From Sulfitobacter donghicola DSW-25 = KCTC 12864 = JCM 14565 (GTDB lineage: Bacteria > Pseudomonadota > Alphaproteobacteria > Rhodobacterales > Rhodobacteraceae): 64,000 nt of DNA. The position numbers were made by a program, and so were the translations under genes. Positions 34,761 to 43,981 of the stretch are shown here, in pieces. How positions within the stretch are numbered: the stretch's first letter is position 1; each line of letters begins with the position of its first letter. The notes beneath the pieces are model-generated. The model saw only the letters and a list, made by a program, of their open reading frames with translations, was not told the origin of the DNA and made no database searches. The DNA lies in the NCBI RefSeq assembly GCF_000622405.1, contig NZ_JASF01000005.1:1798001-1862000 (forward strand). Direction: 5' to 3'.

Positions 34761-36443
34761 GTGCGCGATTTTACCCCCGCAAAAAGCGATGGTGATGTTG
34801 TTCTAGGCGACGATTGGGTCGCCCCAGACAGCGCTGCACCAAACGAGATAAGAGCGCGCCGCGAGCGGCGCGGCTTGTTCTCGTTGCGTGCGTCGCCGCT
34901 GACACGAAAGATCATTACGTTTAATCTCATTGCGTTGAATGTTCTGGTTGCGGGTATCTTGTACCTCAATTCCTCTCGCGAAAGCCTTGCTGTTCAGCGC
35001 GCTGCGTCTCTTGTTTCCGAGGCCGAGTTGATCGCCGATGTTGTCGAGGCCCAGCTGCCTGAAGGGCAAACTGTGGACCTGTCTGTCGGCGAAGGTGTGG
35101 ACATTGAAAAAACTCTGAACGGGTTGGACCTGCGCAGTGGTATTCAGGTTTTTGTATTCGATCCTGATGGGGCTTTGATTTCCCGTTATGAAGGCGCGAT
35201 TGATGCCGTAGCCGCCGGAGCCGAGAGCAAAACGATCCTGACGGACGGTCTTAATTGGTTGTGGGAGGCACTGGCCACTCCTTTCCGATCGGACGGCGAG
35301 CCGATGACCATCGAAGAGCGCCTAAAGCCAGTTATCGAAGCGACATTGCTAAACGGGCCGCAAATCAAAGAGGAGCGCGACGAAGCTGGCGCAACTTTGC
35401 TTGCGGTTGCCACCCCGATTGAGCAGGGCGGTACCGCAGTAGGTGCTGTTGCGATTGCGAGCGCCAGTGGTGAGATCGATAGATTGGTCAGCAGTGAACG
35501 TGAGCGGGTTTTGCAAATGTTCATCATTGCGACGCTTGTCTCTATCGGCCTGAGCCTTGTTTTGGCCTCGACGATTGCTAATCCCCTTTCTGACCTTGCG
35601 GCGGCGGCGGAATTGGGACGCGACAAAGATGCGCGAAAAATGAACCCGGGTCGCATTCGTATTCCGGATCTAACAGCGCGACCTGATGAAATCGGACGGC
35701 TTTCAGGTGCGCTGCGCGGTATGATTTCGGCTCTTTACAACCGGATCGACGGCAACGAACAGTTCGCGGCTGATGTTGCCCATGAGATTAAAAACCCGCT
35801 GGCCTCTCTTCGCTCGGCGGTGGGGACTTTGCGGATGATCAAACGCGAGGATCAACGCGAAAAGCTGCTAGACGTGATCGACCATGATGTTCGCCGATTG
35901 GATCGTCTGGTCAGCGACATTTCCAACGCTTCGCGATTGGACAGCGAGCTGGTCAAAGAGGAAGAAGAACCGTTTAATCTGATGAAGATGCTCGGGAACT
36001 TGGGCGAATACCTTGGCCAAGACGCCAAGGGAAAAGGTATCGATTTTATCGTGGATTTGCCGTCCGACCCGATTGTCGTGCAAGGTTTGGAAGCGCGCTT
36101 GGCCCAAGTTTTTGTGAACCTAATCACAAACGCGATTTCCTTTTGCGAAGACGGTGACGCCATTCGGGTTTGGGCCCGCAAGCGGGAAAACCGCGTGTTG
36201 ATTGTTGTCGAAGATACTGGCCCAGGCATTCCTGATCAGGCGCTGGCCAAGATCTTTAAACGGTTCTATTCCCAGCGTCCTGATGAGCATTTCGGCAATA
36301 ACTCGGGACTTGGTCTTGCGATTTCAAAACAGATCGTAGAAGCGCATGGCGGTGTTATTTGGGCAGAGAACATCCGCCCAACCGAAGCAGACATCACTTC
36401 TGATCCTCTTGGCGCGCGTTTCGTTGTTGGTCTGCCGATCTAA
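34761..36443 (+). CDS. chvG: Sensor histidine kinase ChvG
   Basis: The 560-residue membrane kinase has one transmembrane span at about residues 50-70, a periplasmic sensor domain of about 190 residues, a second span near 255-275 (FIIATLVSIGLSLVLAS), HAMP, and a HisKA H-box FAADVAHEIKNPLASLRSAV with the phospho-His near residue 340. N, G1 and G2 boxes follow (NLITNAISF, VEDTGPGIPDQ, SGLGLAISKQI). The start is GTG at 34761. In related bacteria ExoR binds the periplasmic domain; no exoR gene is in this window. Confidence 0.94.
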   Translation: MRDFTPAKSDGDVVLGDDWVAPDSAAPNEIRARRERRGLFSLRASPLTRKIITFNLIALNVLVAGILYLNSSRESLAVQRAASLVSEAELIADVVEAQLPEGQTVDLSVGEGVDIEKTLNGLDLRSGIQVFVFDPDGALISRYEGAIDAVAAGAESKTILTDGLNWLWEALATPFRSDGEPMTIEERLKPVIEATLLNGPQIKEERDEAGATLLAVATPIEQGGTAVGAVAIASASGEIDRLVSSERERVLQMFIIATLVSIGLSLVLASTIANPLSDLAAAAELGRDKDARKMNPGRIRIPDLTARPDEIGRLSGALRGMISALYNRIDGNEQFAADVAHEIKNPLASLRSAVGTLRMIKREDQREKLLDVIDHDVRRLDRLVSDISNASRLDSELVKEEEEPFNLMKMLGNLGEYLGQDAKGKGIDFIVDLPSDPIVVQGLEARLAQVFVNLITNAISFCEDGDAIRVWARKRENRVLIVVEDTGPGIPDQALAKIFKRFYSQRPDEHFGNNSGLGLAISKQIVEAHGGVIWAENIRPTEADITSDPLGARFVVGLPI

Positions 36444-36446
36444 AGG

Positions 36447-36875
36447 ATGAGCTCTTACTCCCAGAACCTGCATGCAAATTGCGTTGCGGTAAACGGGCGT
36501 GGCATTTTGATCTTGGGGCCTTCAGGCAGCGGGAAATCGGCGCTTTCTTTGCAGTTGATCGCATTGGGGGCGAAACTGGTCTCGGATGATAGAACGGATG
36601 TGACACGGCGGGACGGTCTGGTCGTTGCTACCTGTCCGGCCACGATTGCGGGAAAGATAGAAGCACGCGGGGTTGGGATTTTAGAAATACCCTATCAAAA
36701 AGACGCGGTTGTCTCGGTCGTGATTGACCTTTCCAAGGCCGAGGAGGCGCGTCTGCCCCAGCGGCAAAGCATGTCGATACTGGACATAACCTTGCCTTGC
36801 CTACACAAGGTAGAAGCACCCTATTTCCCATCCGCAATTCTTGCTTATGTGCAAGGAATAGGAGACCAGACCTAA
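36447..36875 (+). CDS. hprK: Short HPr kinase/phosphorylase
   Basis: A 142-residue protein equivalent to only the C-terminal catalytic domain of HprK, the normal form in alphaproteobacteria. Walker A GPSGSGKSALS is at residues 24-34, a dual-function loop VSDDRTDV follows and the K3-like motif is shortened. It phosphorylates HPr on Ser46, and the HPr gene four genes downstream has a Ser at that position. It is three bases after chvG and its stop overlaps rapZ (TAATG). Confidence 0.9.
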   Translation: MSSYSQNLHANCVAVNGRGILILGPSGSGKSALSLQLIALGAKLVSDDRTDVTRRDGLVVATCPATIAGKIEARGVGILEIPYQKDAVVSVVIDLSKAEEARLPQRQSMSILDITLPCLHKVEAPYFPSAILAYVQGIGDQT

Positions 36876-37762
36876 TGGCTGACTTGGCCCCGCCGACACG
36901 GCGCATCGTTTTTGTTTCCGGTCCGTCCGGTGCTGGACGCTCTTCGGCGTTGAACGTTCTGGAAGACGCTGGTTTTGAAGTGATCGATAACTTGCCGTTG
37001 CGATTGATGCCGGTTTTGTTTGATGAGACGGATCAAACCCGCCCTTTGGCGCTGGGGATTGATGCGCGTAACCGTGATTTTTCGACGAACACGGTTATCG
37101 ATCTTTTGGGGCGCCTATCCATGCGCGCTGGCGTTGTTGCAGAGCTGTTGTTTCTGGATTGCAGCACCGAGGTTTTACTGCATCGTTTTTCCGAAACCCG
37201 CAGACGTCATCCGATGGCACCAGCGGATCGTCCTGCGGACGGCATTCAGGCCGAGCAAGAGCTTTTAAAACCTCTTCGCGCGCGGGCTGATGTGTTGATC
37301 GACACATCTGGCCTGAACGTTCACGAACTGCGCGCAGAAGTCGAGCAATGGTTCGCCCCTGGGGGCAAGCGCCATCTCGCGGTAACGGTTCAGTCCTTTT
37401 CCTATAAACGGGGGCTGCCACGGTCGGTTGATATGGTTTACGACTGCCGCTTTTTAAAGAACCCTTATTGGGACCCGTCTTTGCGGGCTTTGAATGGGAC
37501 TAATCCTCTTGTTGCGGCGCATGTTGCCACCGACCCGAGGTTTGAGGAGTTCTCTCAGAAAGTTCTGGATCTGAGTTTGTTAATCCTGCCAGCATGTCGC
37601 GAAGAGGGGAAAAGCCACTTTTCCATCGCGTTTGGCTGTACCGGAGGGCAACATAGATCGGTGACACTTGCGGAAAGTCATGCAAAGCAGCTTGCGAATG
37701 CTGGCTGGCAGGTGTCAATTAGACACCGAGAAATTGCTTCTCGCGAACAAAAGGAATCGTAA
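36875..37762 (+). CDS. rapZ: RapZ/YvcJ family nucleotide-binding protein
   Basis: The 295-residue protein has an N-terminal P-loop domain (GPSGAGRSSALN, residues 16-27) and the C-terminal RapZ domain with SFSYKRGLPRSVDMVYDCRF, NPYWDPSLR and GCTGGQHRSVTLAE. In E. coli RapZ guides RNase E to the GlmZ sRNA; in alphaproteobacteria its role is less clear. The P-loop Lys is replaced by Arg (GAGRSS), a feature I believe is common in Rhodobacterales, which questions ATP hydrolysis. A longer frame begins inside hprK, but ATG 36875 overlaps its stop. Confidence 0.93.
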   Translation: MADLAPPTRRIVFVSGPSGAGRSSALNVLEDAGFEVIDNLPLRLMPVLFDETDQTRPLALGIDARNRDFSTNTVIDLLGRLSMRAGVVAELLFLDCSTEVLLHRFSETRRRHPMAPADRPADGIQAEQELLKPLRARADVLIDTSGLNVHELRAEVEQWFAPGGKRHLAVTVQSFSYKRGLPRSVDMVYDCRFLKNPYWDPSLRALNGTNPLVAAHVATDPRFEEFSQKVLDLSLLILPACREEGKSHFSIAFGCTGGQHRSVTLAESHAKQLANAGWQVSIRHREIASREQKES

Positions 37763-37767
37763 GCAAC

Positions 37768-38160
37768 GTGATTGGTATTGTGATTGTGGCACATGGTGGT
37801 TTGGCCCGAGAGTATCTCGCTGCCATCGAGCATGTTGTCGGGTCCCAAGAAGGGGTTCGGGCGATCGAAATCCGGGCCGATCATGACCGGGCTGCAAAAC
37901 AATCAGAGATTTGCGACGCAGCGGACGCGGTTGACCGCGGCCATGGTGTCGTTGTCGTTACGGATCTTTTTGGCGGCTCCCCCTCGAATTTGAGCTTACC
38001 TGCCTGCAAGCCAGCAGGGCGCCGGATTATTTATGGTGCAAATCTTCCGATGTTGATCAAGCTGGCCAAGAGCAGGAGTAAAGCGGTTCCGGATGCTGTT
38101 CGGGCCGCTCTTGAGGCTGGTAAGAAATACATCGACACGCAAAATGTCAGTTCCGAATAA
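37768..38160 (+). CDS. PTS EIIA component, mannose family
   Basis: A 130-residue EIIA(Man) domain with the phosphorylated His9 in IVIVAHGGLA and the loop TDLFGGSPSN. No EIIB or EIIC sugar permease genes accompany it, so it most likely acts in a regulatory phosphorelay with HPr, as in other alphaproteobacteria where EIIA(Man) is used for control and not transport. The start is GTG at 37768, five bases after rapZ. Confidence 0.93.
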   Translation: MIGIVIVAHGGLAREYLAAIEHVVGSQEGVRAIEIRADHDRAAKQSEICDAADAVDRGHGVVVVTDLFGGSPSNLSLPACKPAGRRIIYGANLPMLIKLAKSRSKAVPDAVRAALEAGKKYIDTQNVSSE

Positions 38161-38172
38161 CAAGGCCTTTCC

Positions 38173-38442
38173 ATGACTAAAATGACGTTAGAAATTGTTA
38201 ATGTAAAAGGTTTGCATGCGCGGGCTTCAGCGAAACTGGTTGAAGTTGTGGAAGGTTTTGATGCCAGCGCGGAAATCTCCAAGGATGGCATGAATGCCTC
38301 GGGGGACAGTATTATGGGGCTTTTGATGTTGGCAGCGGCCAATGGAAGCTTTATTGACGTTGAAACGACGGGCACAGATGCGGATGCACTTGCGGCTGCT
38401 ATTACTGCGCTAGTTGCTGACAAGTTCGGCGAGGGCATGTAG
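38173..38442 (+). CDS. ptsH: Phosphocarrier protein HPr
   Basis: An 89-residue HPr with the EI-phosphorylated His15 in VKGLHARASAKL and the regulatory Ser46 in SGDSIMGLLML. The two sites match input from EI (not in this window) and from the short HprK upstream. It ends the chvG-hprK-rapZ-EIIA-ptsH unit, which ties envelope sensing to the carbon/nitrogen phosphorelay. Confidence 0.95.
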   Translation: MTKMTLEIVNVKGLHARASAKLVEVVEGFDASAEISKDGMNASGDSIMGLLMLAAANGSFIDVETTGTDADALAAAITALVADKFGEGM

Positions 38443-38480
38443 GCGCCCGCCATGATGAATGTTTGAGCGAGGTTGCCTAA

Positions 38481-39371
38481 GTGGCTGAGAATACCCAACC
38501 TGTTATGACGCAGTCTCACAGCAACGATAGTGCTGAAAAGGTAAACTTTACCACCTACGACCGAAGCAGCTTGTCCTACGCTTCTACGTTCGACGACCCG
38601 TGGAAATCGCGGATGATCAGCGTCATGGAGATGCTGACGGGCAGGTTACAAATCCTGCGGATGATCAAAAAGTTTGAGCGAAATGGCGCGCCGACTGGGC
38701 AGGGTTTTTGGCGCTCAGCTTTGGATACAATGGGTATCGATCTGAAAACGCCACAAGAGCAATTGGACCTTATCCCAAAGGAAGGTCCTGTGATTGTTGT
38801 CGCTAACCACCCGCACGGGATGGTTGATGGTATGATCTTTGCCGATCTAATCGGGCGGGTTCGCCCAGACTATCGTATTCTTACGCGGTCCCTTTTGACG
38901 TCGATCGACGAAGTGGCGGGCAGCTATATGATCCCCGTGCCATTTCCACACGATCCAGATGCCCAGCGTAAGGGTGTCGAGATGCGCGCAAAAGCAATGA
39001 AACACCTCAAAGAGGGCGGCGTGGTTGCTCTGTTCCCATCTGGCGTTGTGGCTGCTTCTGACACGTGGTGGGGCCCTGCCGTAGAGGCGGAATGGAACGT
39101 GTTCACAGCCAAGATGATCCGCCGCTCAGGGGCGCGGGTTGTACCCATGAAATTCCCGGGGCAAAACAGCCGCGCCTATCAGATCGCGAATAAAATTTCC
39201 CCGATGGTGCGTCAGGGCCTTCTGCTGCACGAAATTGTACACAGCTGTAACAAGCCGCAAAAACCGATTGTCGGAGAGCCAATCCCGCAATCGGAAATTG
39301 ATGCGCGCGCGGATGATCCGCGCAAATTTATGGAGTGGCTTCGCGCCCACACGCTGGGGCTAAAGGACTAG
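38481..39371 (+). CDS. Lysophospholipid acyltransferase family protein
   Basis: A 296-residue PlsC-like acyltransferase. The catalytic HX4D box is NHPHGMVDGMIFADL (His and Asp spaced by four), the substrate Arg/Glu region is FPSGVVAAS and the Pro motif VPMKFPGQNS is present. The relatively long N-terminal region and sequence resemble the hemolysin-like or ornithine-lipid acyltransferase branch more than core PlsC, but this is uncertain. GTG start at 38481 has GAGG eight bases upstream. It follows ptsH and ends convergently with the dehydrogenase gene. Confidence 0.87.
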   Translation: MAENTQPVMTQSHSNDSAEKVNFTTYDRSSLSYASTFDDPWKSRMISVMEMLTGRLQILRMIKKFERNGAPTGQGFWRSALDTMGIDLKTPQEQLDLIPKEGPVIVVANHPHGMVDGMIFADLIGRVRPDYRILTRSLLTSIDEVAGSYMIPVPFPHDPDAQRKGVEMRAKAMKHLKEGGVVALFPSGVVAASDTWWGPAVEAEWNVFTAKMIRRSGARVVPMKFPGQNSRAYQIANKISPMVRQGLLLHEIVHSCNKPQKPIVGEPIPQSEIDARADDPRKFMEWLRAHTLGLKD

Positions 39372-40243
39372 CGGGTCGGTACGGGTACCTCTCCGCGATA
39401 GTCATAAAAACCGCGTTTTGTTTTGCGGCCTAACCAGCCTGCCTCAACGTATTTCGTGAGCAGCGGACAGGGGCGATATTTAGTATCTGCCAGCCCGTCA
39501 TGCAGTACGTTCATAATGGCCAGACAGGTATCTAATCCGATAAAATCAGCCAGCTCTAATGGCCCCATCGGGTGGTTCGCCCCAAGGCGGAGCGAGCTGT
39601 CGATAGATTGAACGTTCCCGACACCTTCGTACAGGGTATAGACGGCCTCGTTGATCATCGGCATCAGGATCCGATTGACGATAAAGGCTGGAAAATCCTC
39701 TGCAGAGGCAGCAGTTTTCCCGAGGCGGTCGACGACTTCTTTACAGGCGGCAAACGTTTCTTCGTCGGTTGCGATTCCTCGGATGAGTTCCACCAGCTGC
39801 ATAACCGGAACGGGGTTCATAAAGTGGAAGCCCATAAATTTTTCGGGCCGATCCGTCCGACTGGCCAGACGTGTAATTGAAATGGAAGAGGTGTTTGACG
39901 TCAGAATCGTTTCTGGTTTGAGGTGGGGTAGCAGTTGCTCAAAGATAGCTTGCTTGATTTCTTCCCGTTCTGTGGCGGCTTCGATGATCAAATCAGAAGG
40001 GCCAAGGTCAGACAGCTGGGTCGTTACCTTCATGCGCCCAAGGGCTGCTTCCATATCAGCCTCAGAGACCTTTCCACGGCCTACCTGACGGGCCATGTTG
40101 CCCCGCACCGTTTCCAATGCTTTGGTAAGGGCATCTTCGCTGATGTCATTGAGCAAGACATCATACCCTGCCAGTGACATGACGTGCGCAATACCATTGC
40201 CCATCTGGCCTGCGCCAACGATTCCTATTGTCTGGATCTGCAT
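39368..40243 (-). CDS. 3-Hydroxybutyryl-CoA dehydrogenase
   Basis: NAD(P)-dependent dehydrogenase of the HAD/FadB family (291 residues). Rossmann motif GIVGAGQMGNGIAHV at the N terminus, catalytic His in GFHFMNPVPVMQLVE, the Ser/Asn residues in SNTSSISI and FIVNRILMPMINEA, and the C-terminal dimer domain with GLDTCLAIMNVL. It interconverts acetoacetyl-CoA and 3-hydroxybutyryl-CoA and can feed the PHB or ethylmalonyl-CoA pathways, in line with mcd in the window. Its stop overlaps that of the convergent acyltransferase. Confidence 0.93.
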   Translation of the reverse strand: MQIQTIGIVGAGQMGNGIAHVMSLAGYDVLLNDISEDALTKALETVRGNMARQVGRGKVSEADMEAALGRMKVTTQLSDLGPSDLIIEAATEREEIKQAIFEQLLPHLKPETILTSNTSSISITRLASRTDRPEKFMGFHFMNPVPVMQLVELIRGIATDEETFAACKEVVDRLGKTAASAEDFPAFIVNRILMPMINEAVYTLYEGVGNVQSIDSSLRLGANHPMGPLELADFIGLDTCLAIMNVLHDGLADTKYRPCPLLTKYVEAGWLGRKTKRGFYDYRGEVPVPTR

Positions 40244-40400
40244 GGTTCTGCTCCTATGCTGCGTTGCGGCCAGCTTACGGTTGTAGCTTGGTTATCCGCA
40301 AGGGGAGGTAATGCGGAAAAGTTTATGTGAATGCCACCTTTAAACGAATCGTAACTGCTTGCTGGCCATGATCATCGCGGGTGAGAAAAAGGTGGGTGTT

Positions 40401-41219
40401 ATGACCTATATTCAACAGGGGCCGGGGGCCCTTGACTATTTGCCGTACCGTTTTGGTGCGTCCAGACTTTTATTCCGTGGGCCAAGGCGTGATCTGGAGG
40501 CACCCTATGTGGCCTTCATTGGCGGCACGCAGACATTTGGTAAATTTATTGCGCAACCTTATCCGTTGAAGGTTGAGCATTTGACAGGGGTCACTTCGGT
40601 GAACCTTGGGCAACTAAACGCGGGTTTGGATGTTTTTGCGGGTGAACCAATTGTGTGCGAACTCGCCTCCAATGCGCGGGTGACGGTTTTGGAAGTCCTT
40701 GGGGCGGCAAACCTTAGCAATCTGTACTATACGGTGCACCCTCGTCGGAATGATCGATTTTTAAAAGCATCGGCACAGTTGGAAAGCCTGTATCCCACAG
40801 TGGATTTTACACAGTTCAACTTTACCCAACATATGCTGGGTCATCTCTGGACCATGGATGCCGAGCGATTTGAGCTGGTTAAGCGGATGCTTCAGAGGGT
40901 TTGGTTGAAACGGATGCAGCAGTTGATCGAGCGGTTGGGAAAGCGTGTGATTTTGTTGGGCTTGGAGACCTCGCTGGAAAGCCAGAACAAGAACACGGCA
41001 AGAGGGCCCGCATTTGTTACAGATGAAATGCTGAGAGCCCTTAGCGGGTTGATAGATGCCTATCTAGAGGTGTCCTGTGATGCCATAGACGAAAGCGCGA
41101 GGCGGGAAGGGATGGTGTATACATCGTTTCAGGAAGCGGCTGCGCGGACATTGCAGGGCCCCGCGTTTCATACTGAGATCGCTAATAAACTCAGGCCAGT
41201 TCTGGATCGCTTAATGTAA
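40401..41219 (+). CDS. DUF6473-like protein
   Basis: A 272-residue protein that begins with GALDYLPYRFGASRLLFRGP and includes VAFIGGTQTFGKFIAQPYP, the pattern I associate with DUF6473, a family confined to Rhodobacteraceae and relatives and related to surface-polysaccharide or SGNH-like enzymes only by conjecture. No membrane segment. I chose ATG 40401 (MTYIQQGPG) with AAGG about ten bases upstream; a TTG at 40359 would add 14 residues. It ends on a strong terminator shared with etfA. Confidence 0.8.
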   Translation: MTYIQQGPGALDYLPYRFGASRLLFRGPRRDLEAPYVAFIGGTQTFGKFIAQPYPLKVEHLTGVTSVNLGQLNAGLDVFAGEPIVCELASNARVTVLEVLGAANLSNLYYTVHPRRNDRFLKASAQLESLYPTVDFTQFNFTQHMLGHLWTMDAERFELVKRMLQRVWLKRMQQLIERLGKRVILLGLETSLESQNKNTARGPAFVTDEMLRALSGLIDAYLEVSCDAIDESARREGMVYTSFQEAAARTLQGPAFHTEIANKLRPVLDRLM

Positions 41220-41242
41220 AAAGCCCGCCAAGGGCGGGCTTT
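41220..41242. terminator. Bidirectional terminator, DUF6473 gene / etfA
   Basis: AAAGCCCGCC and GGCGGGCTTT form a perfect 10-bp stem with a 3-nt loop between the convergent DUF6473 gene and etfA. Flanking A and T runs are short (four bases on one side). Confidence 0.88.
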
Positions 41243-41266
41243 CCATTCTGAATGTATCTGAAAAAA

Positions 41267-42193
41267 TCAGAGTTTTTCGATCAAGGCTGGAACAGCTTCG
41301 AACAGGTCAGCAACAAGGCCGTAATCAGCAACCTGGAAGATAGGTGCTTCTTCGTCTTTGTTGATCGCAACGATGATCTTACTGTCTTTCATGCCGGCGA
41401 GGTGCTGAATAGCACCAGAGATGCCAACAGCGACATAAAGCTCAGGTGCAACAACTTTACCGGTCTGGCCAACCTGCCAGTCGTTCGGGGCATAGCCCGA
41501 GTCAACAGCCGCACGGGATGCGCCAACAGCCGCGCCCAGTTTGTCTGCCAGCTTTTCGATCAGCGCAAAGTCATCCTCAGAGCCAACGCCACGGCCACCG
41601 GAAACAACAACACCAGCGGATGTCAGTTCTGGGCGGTCGCTTTCCGCAACTTTGTCTTCGACCCATTCGGACAGGGCAGGATCTGCGGCTGCGGAAACGG
41701 TTTCAACAGATGCGGAGCCACCTTCGCCAGCAGCGTCAAATGTGGAGGTACGGAAAGTGATAACTTTCTTTGCATCCGTGGATTTAACAGTCTGGATTGC
41801 GTTACCCGCATAGATTGGGCGCTCGAACGTGTCGGCATCTACAACGCCGGAAGCGTCAGAGATAACCATCACATCCAACAGGGCCGCAACACGTGGCATC
41901 ACGTTTTTCGCGTCTGTTGTTGCCGGGGCTACGATGTGATCGTAATCACCAGCCAAGGACACGATCAACGCGGCAGTGGCTTCAGCCAAACGGTGGCCCA
42001 AGGAACCATCCTCGGCAACCAGAACCTTGGCAACGCCGTCGATTTTGGCCGCTGCTTCACCAGCTGCAGCAGCAGAGCCGCCCGCCGCCAAAACGGTTAC
42101 ATCACCCAGCTGTTTGGCTGCGGTAACGGCCTTTGCCGTTGCGTCCATTGCCAATTCGCCATCGTTTACTTCTGCAAGGAGTAGAACAGCCAT
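41267..42193 (-). CDS. etfA: Electron transfer flavoprotein alpha subunit
   Basis: The 308-residue alpha subunit of ETF, which passes electrons from acyl-CoA dehydrogenases to ETF-quinone oxidoreductase. The C-terminal FAD domain contains GRGVGSEDDFALIEKLADKL, AAVDSGYAPNDWQVGQTG, the family signature LYVAVGISGAIQHLAGM, and IVAINKDEEAPIFQVADYG. The start overlaps the etfB stop (TAATG). Codons are strongly biased, as for a highly expressed protein. Confidence 0.97.
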   Translation of the reverse strand: MAVLLLAEVNDGELAMDATAKAVTAAKQLGDVTVLAAGGSAAAAGEAAAKIDGVAKVLVAEDGSLGHRLAEATAALIVSLAGDYDHIVAPATTDAKNVMPRVAALLDVMVISDASGVVDADTFERPIYAGNAIQTVKSTDAKKVITFRTSTFDAAGEGGSASVETVSAAADPALSEWVEDKVAESDRPELTSAGVVVSGGRGVGSEDDFALIEKLADKLGAAVGASRAAVDSGYAPNDWQVGQTGKVVAPELYVAVGISGAIQHLAGMKDSKIIVAINKDEEAPIFQVADYGLVADLFEAVPALIEKL

Positions 42194-42951
42194 TACACAG
42201 CCCCCGCTTCTTTAAGTTTCTCGACCAGCTCGTCAACCGAACCAACCTTGATGCCTGCTGCACGTGCTGCTGGCTCTTCGGTTTTGACGATTTCCAGACG
42301 GTTGGAGACCTCTACGCCGTAGTCCGCTGGAGTTTTCTCATCCAGTGGCTTTTTCTTTGCCTTCATGATGTTGGGCAAGGAAGCATAGCGAGGTTCGTTC
42401 AAACGCAGGTCTACGGTGATCACAGTAGGCATGCCCACTTTGATTGTCTGCAGGCCGCCGTCTACTTCGCGTGTTACAACGGCTTTGTCGCCTTCAATTG
42501 CAACTTCGGAGGCGAATGTCGCTTGGGACCAGCCCATCAAAGCAGAAAGCATTTGGCCGGTTGCGTTCATGTCGTTGTCGATTGCTTGCTTGCCGCAAAG
42601 AACCAGACCTGGCTGCTCTTCGTCGACGATCCCTTTCAGGATTTTCGCAACGGTCAAAGGTTCGATGTCGTCATGTACGTCGTCCGCAGCAACCACAAGG
42701 ATCGCACGGTCTGCGCCCATTGCCAAAGCTGTGCGCAGAGTTTCCTGCGCCTGCTTTACACCGATGGATACCGCGACGATTTCATCCGCCTGACCCGCTT
42801 CTTTCAAACGGATCGCCTGTTCAACGGAAATCTCGTCGAACGGGTTCATGGACATTTTAACGTTGGCAAGATCAACACCTGAACCGTCCGCTTTTACGCG
42901 TACTTTCACGTTATAGTCGATCACGCGTTTGACAGGTACGAGCACCTTCAT
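42193..42951 (-). CDS. etfB: Electron transfer flavoprotein beta subunit
   Basis: The 252-residue beta subunit of ETF (AMP-binding), with N-terminal [18 protein letters not shown] and the signature [24 protein letters not shown] stretch (here [17 protein letters not shown]). The start at 42951 follows AAGGAG. It pairs with etfA in one transcript; its partners in this window would be Mcd and other acyl-CoA dehydrogenases. Confidence 0.96.
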   Translation of the reverse strand: MKVLVPVKRVIDYNVKVRVKADGSGVDLANVKMSMNPFDEISVEQAIRLKEAGQADEIVAVSIGVKQAQETLRTALAMGADRAILVVAADDVHDDIEPLTVAKILKGIVDEEQPGLVLCGKQAIDNDMNATGQMLSALMGWSQATFASEVAIEGDKAVVTREVDGGLQTIKVGMPTVITVDLRLNEPRYASLPNIMKAKKKPLDEKTPADYGVEVSNRLEIVKTEEPAARAAGIKVGSVDELVEKLKEAGAV

Positions 42952-43090
42952 GAGCGATTTTCTCCTTGGTTGCGACTCAGACCCATAGGGGCCTAGCCAA
43001 TAAATCTGTGCCATGTCTAACGAAGCAATTCGGATCGAAACAGCGTAAAATCGCCACATGGGGGCAGAGGCACGTCACGTTACAACGTTT

Positions 43091-43108
43091 TTGCCTGCTC
43101 ACAGGCAA
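43091..43108. terminator. Small stem-loop upstream of etfB
   Basis: TTGCCTG-CTCA-CAGGCAA is a perfect 7-bp stem with a tetraloop in the 212-bp gap between the adenosyltransferase gene and etfB. It is followed by TTTT on the plus strand and by only a short T run on the minus strand. Role uncertain; it may weakly end the upstream minus-strand transcript. Confidence 0.35.
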
Positions 43109-43163
43109 TTTTATTGCGTTGCCGCGTTGGGTTTTACATCAGCTTTGGGGGTGGTTCTGGGGT

Positions 43164-43736
43164 TTAGCGGTTTGCGCCAGGAACCCATAGAATATCGTCT
43201 TTTCCACCATTATTGGCAGAGCGCGCCGCCACAAAGAACCAATCGCTAAGTCTGTTGAGGTACCGAATGACAGCGGTATTAACAGATTCCTGCGTCGCGA
43301 GTTCGGTCGCTAGGCGTTCGGCGCGGCGTGCAACTGTGCGACATACATGTAGATGGGCAGCGAGTTCGGTTCCGCCTGGCAGGATAAAGCTGCGCAGCGC
43401 CTCTAGGGATTTATTCATCTCGTCAATTTCAGATTCCAGACGATCAACTTGGGCATCGGCCATACGCAGCGGCGGGTACTCGGCCGCTGCGTCCTGTTCC
43501 ATATCGGGGCGACACAGGTCTGCACCCAGATCGAACAGGTCGTTTTGAATGCGCGATAGGGCGGCGTCGGTTTCATCCTTTGCATGAAGGCGGGCGATGC
43601 CGACAAAGCAGTTCAATTCGTCAGATGTGCCATAGGCTTCAACGCGGGGGTCGTGCTTTGCAACCCGCGCGCCATTGCCCAAGGCGGTATCGCCTTTATC
43701 GCCCGTGCGGGTGTAAATCTTGTTCAAAACAACCAT
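43164..43736 (-). CDS. Cob(I)alamin adenosyltransferase, PduO type
   Basis: A 190-residue PduO/CobA2-type corrinoid adenosyltransferase that makes the coenzyme form of B12 from ATP. It has the ATP-binding N terminus KIYTRTGDKGDTALGNG, the active-site region YGTSDELNCFVG, and the helix CRTVARRAERLA with the conserved Arg residues. Its product is needed by methylmalonyl- and ethylmalonyl-CoA mutases. It is followed two bases before by the twin-helix gene on the same strand. Confidence 0.95.
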   Translation of the reverse strand: MVVLNKIYTRTGDKGDTALGNGARVAKHDPRVEAYGTSDELNCFVGIARLHAKDETDAALSRIQNDLFDLGADLCRPDMEQDAAAEYPPLRMADAQVDRLESEIDEMNKSLEALRSFILPGGTELAAHLHVCRTVARRAERLATELATQESVNTAVIRYLNRLSDWFFVAARSANNGGKDDILWVPGANR

Positions 43737-43740
43737 CTGC

Positions 43741-43938
43741 TTACCCCTTGATGAAGAAAACGTAGATCATGATTAGGACAACGGCAATGAACTGCGCAAT
43801 GATACGCCAGCGCATCAATTTGTTTGAGTTGGCTTTGTTAAACGCGCCGCCCTTTGCAAACCCGCCCAGGCCCATAAGCAGCACAACAACAACTGCCAGA
43901 ATCGCGATAATGACGACGATGAAAAACGGATCAGACAT
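43741..43938 (-). CDS. Twin transmembrane helix small protein
   Basis: A 65-residue protein with two membrane helices (FFIVVIIAILAVVVVLLMGL and IIAQFIAVVLIMIYVFFI) separated by a short basic loop (KANSNKLMRWR). The arrangement and the position next to the PduO adenosyltransferase match the 'twin transmembrane helix small protein' (HIG1-like) of Rhodobacteraceae. Function not established; HIG1 relatives associate with respiratory complexes. Confidence 0.85.
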   Translation of the reverse strand: MSDPFFIVVIIAILAVVVVLLMGLGGFAKGGAFNKANSNKLMRWRIIAQFIAVVLIMIYVFFIKG

Positions 43939-43981
43939 AGGGTATTCCCTTTGATAGCTGTTTGAGGTGTTGGTTTACTCT

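Noticed and set aside
41252..42184. 310-codon plus-strand frame opposite etfA
   Set aside because: Antisense shadow of etfA; starts in the terminator region and has no domain.
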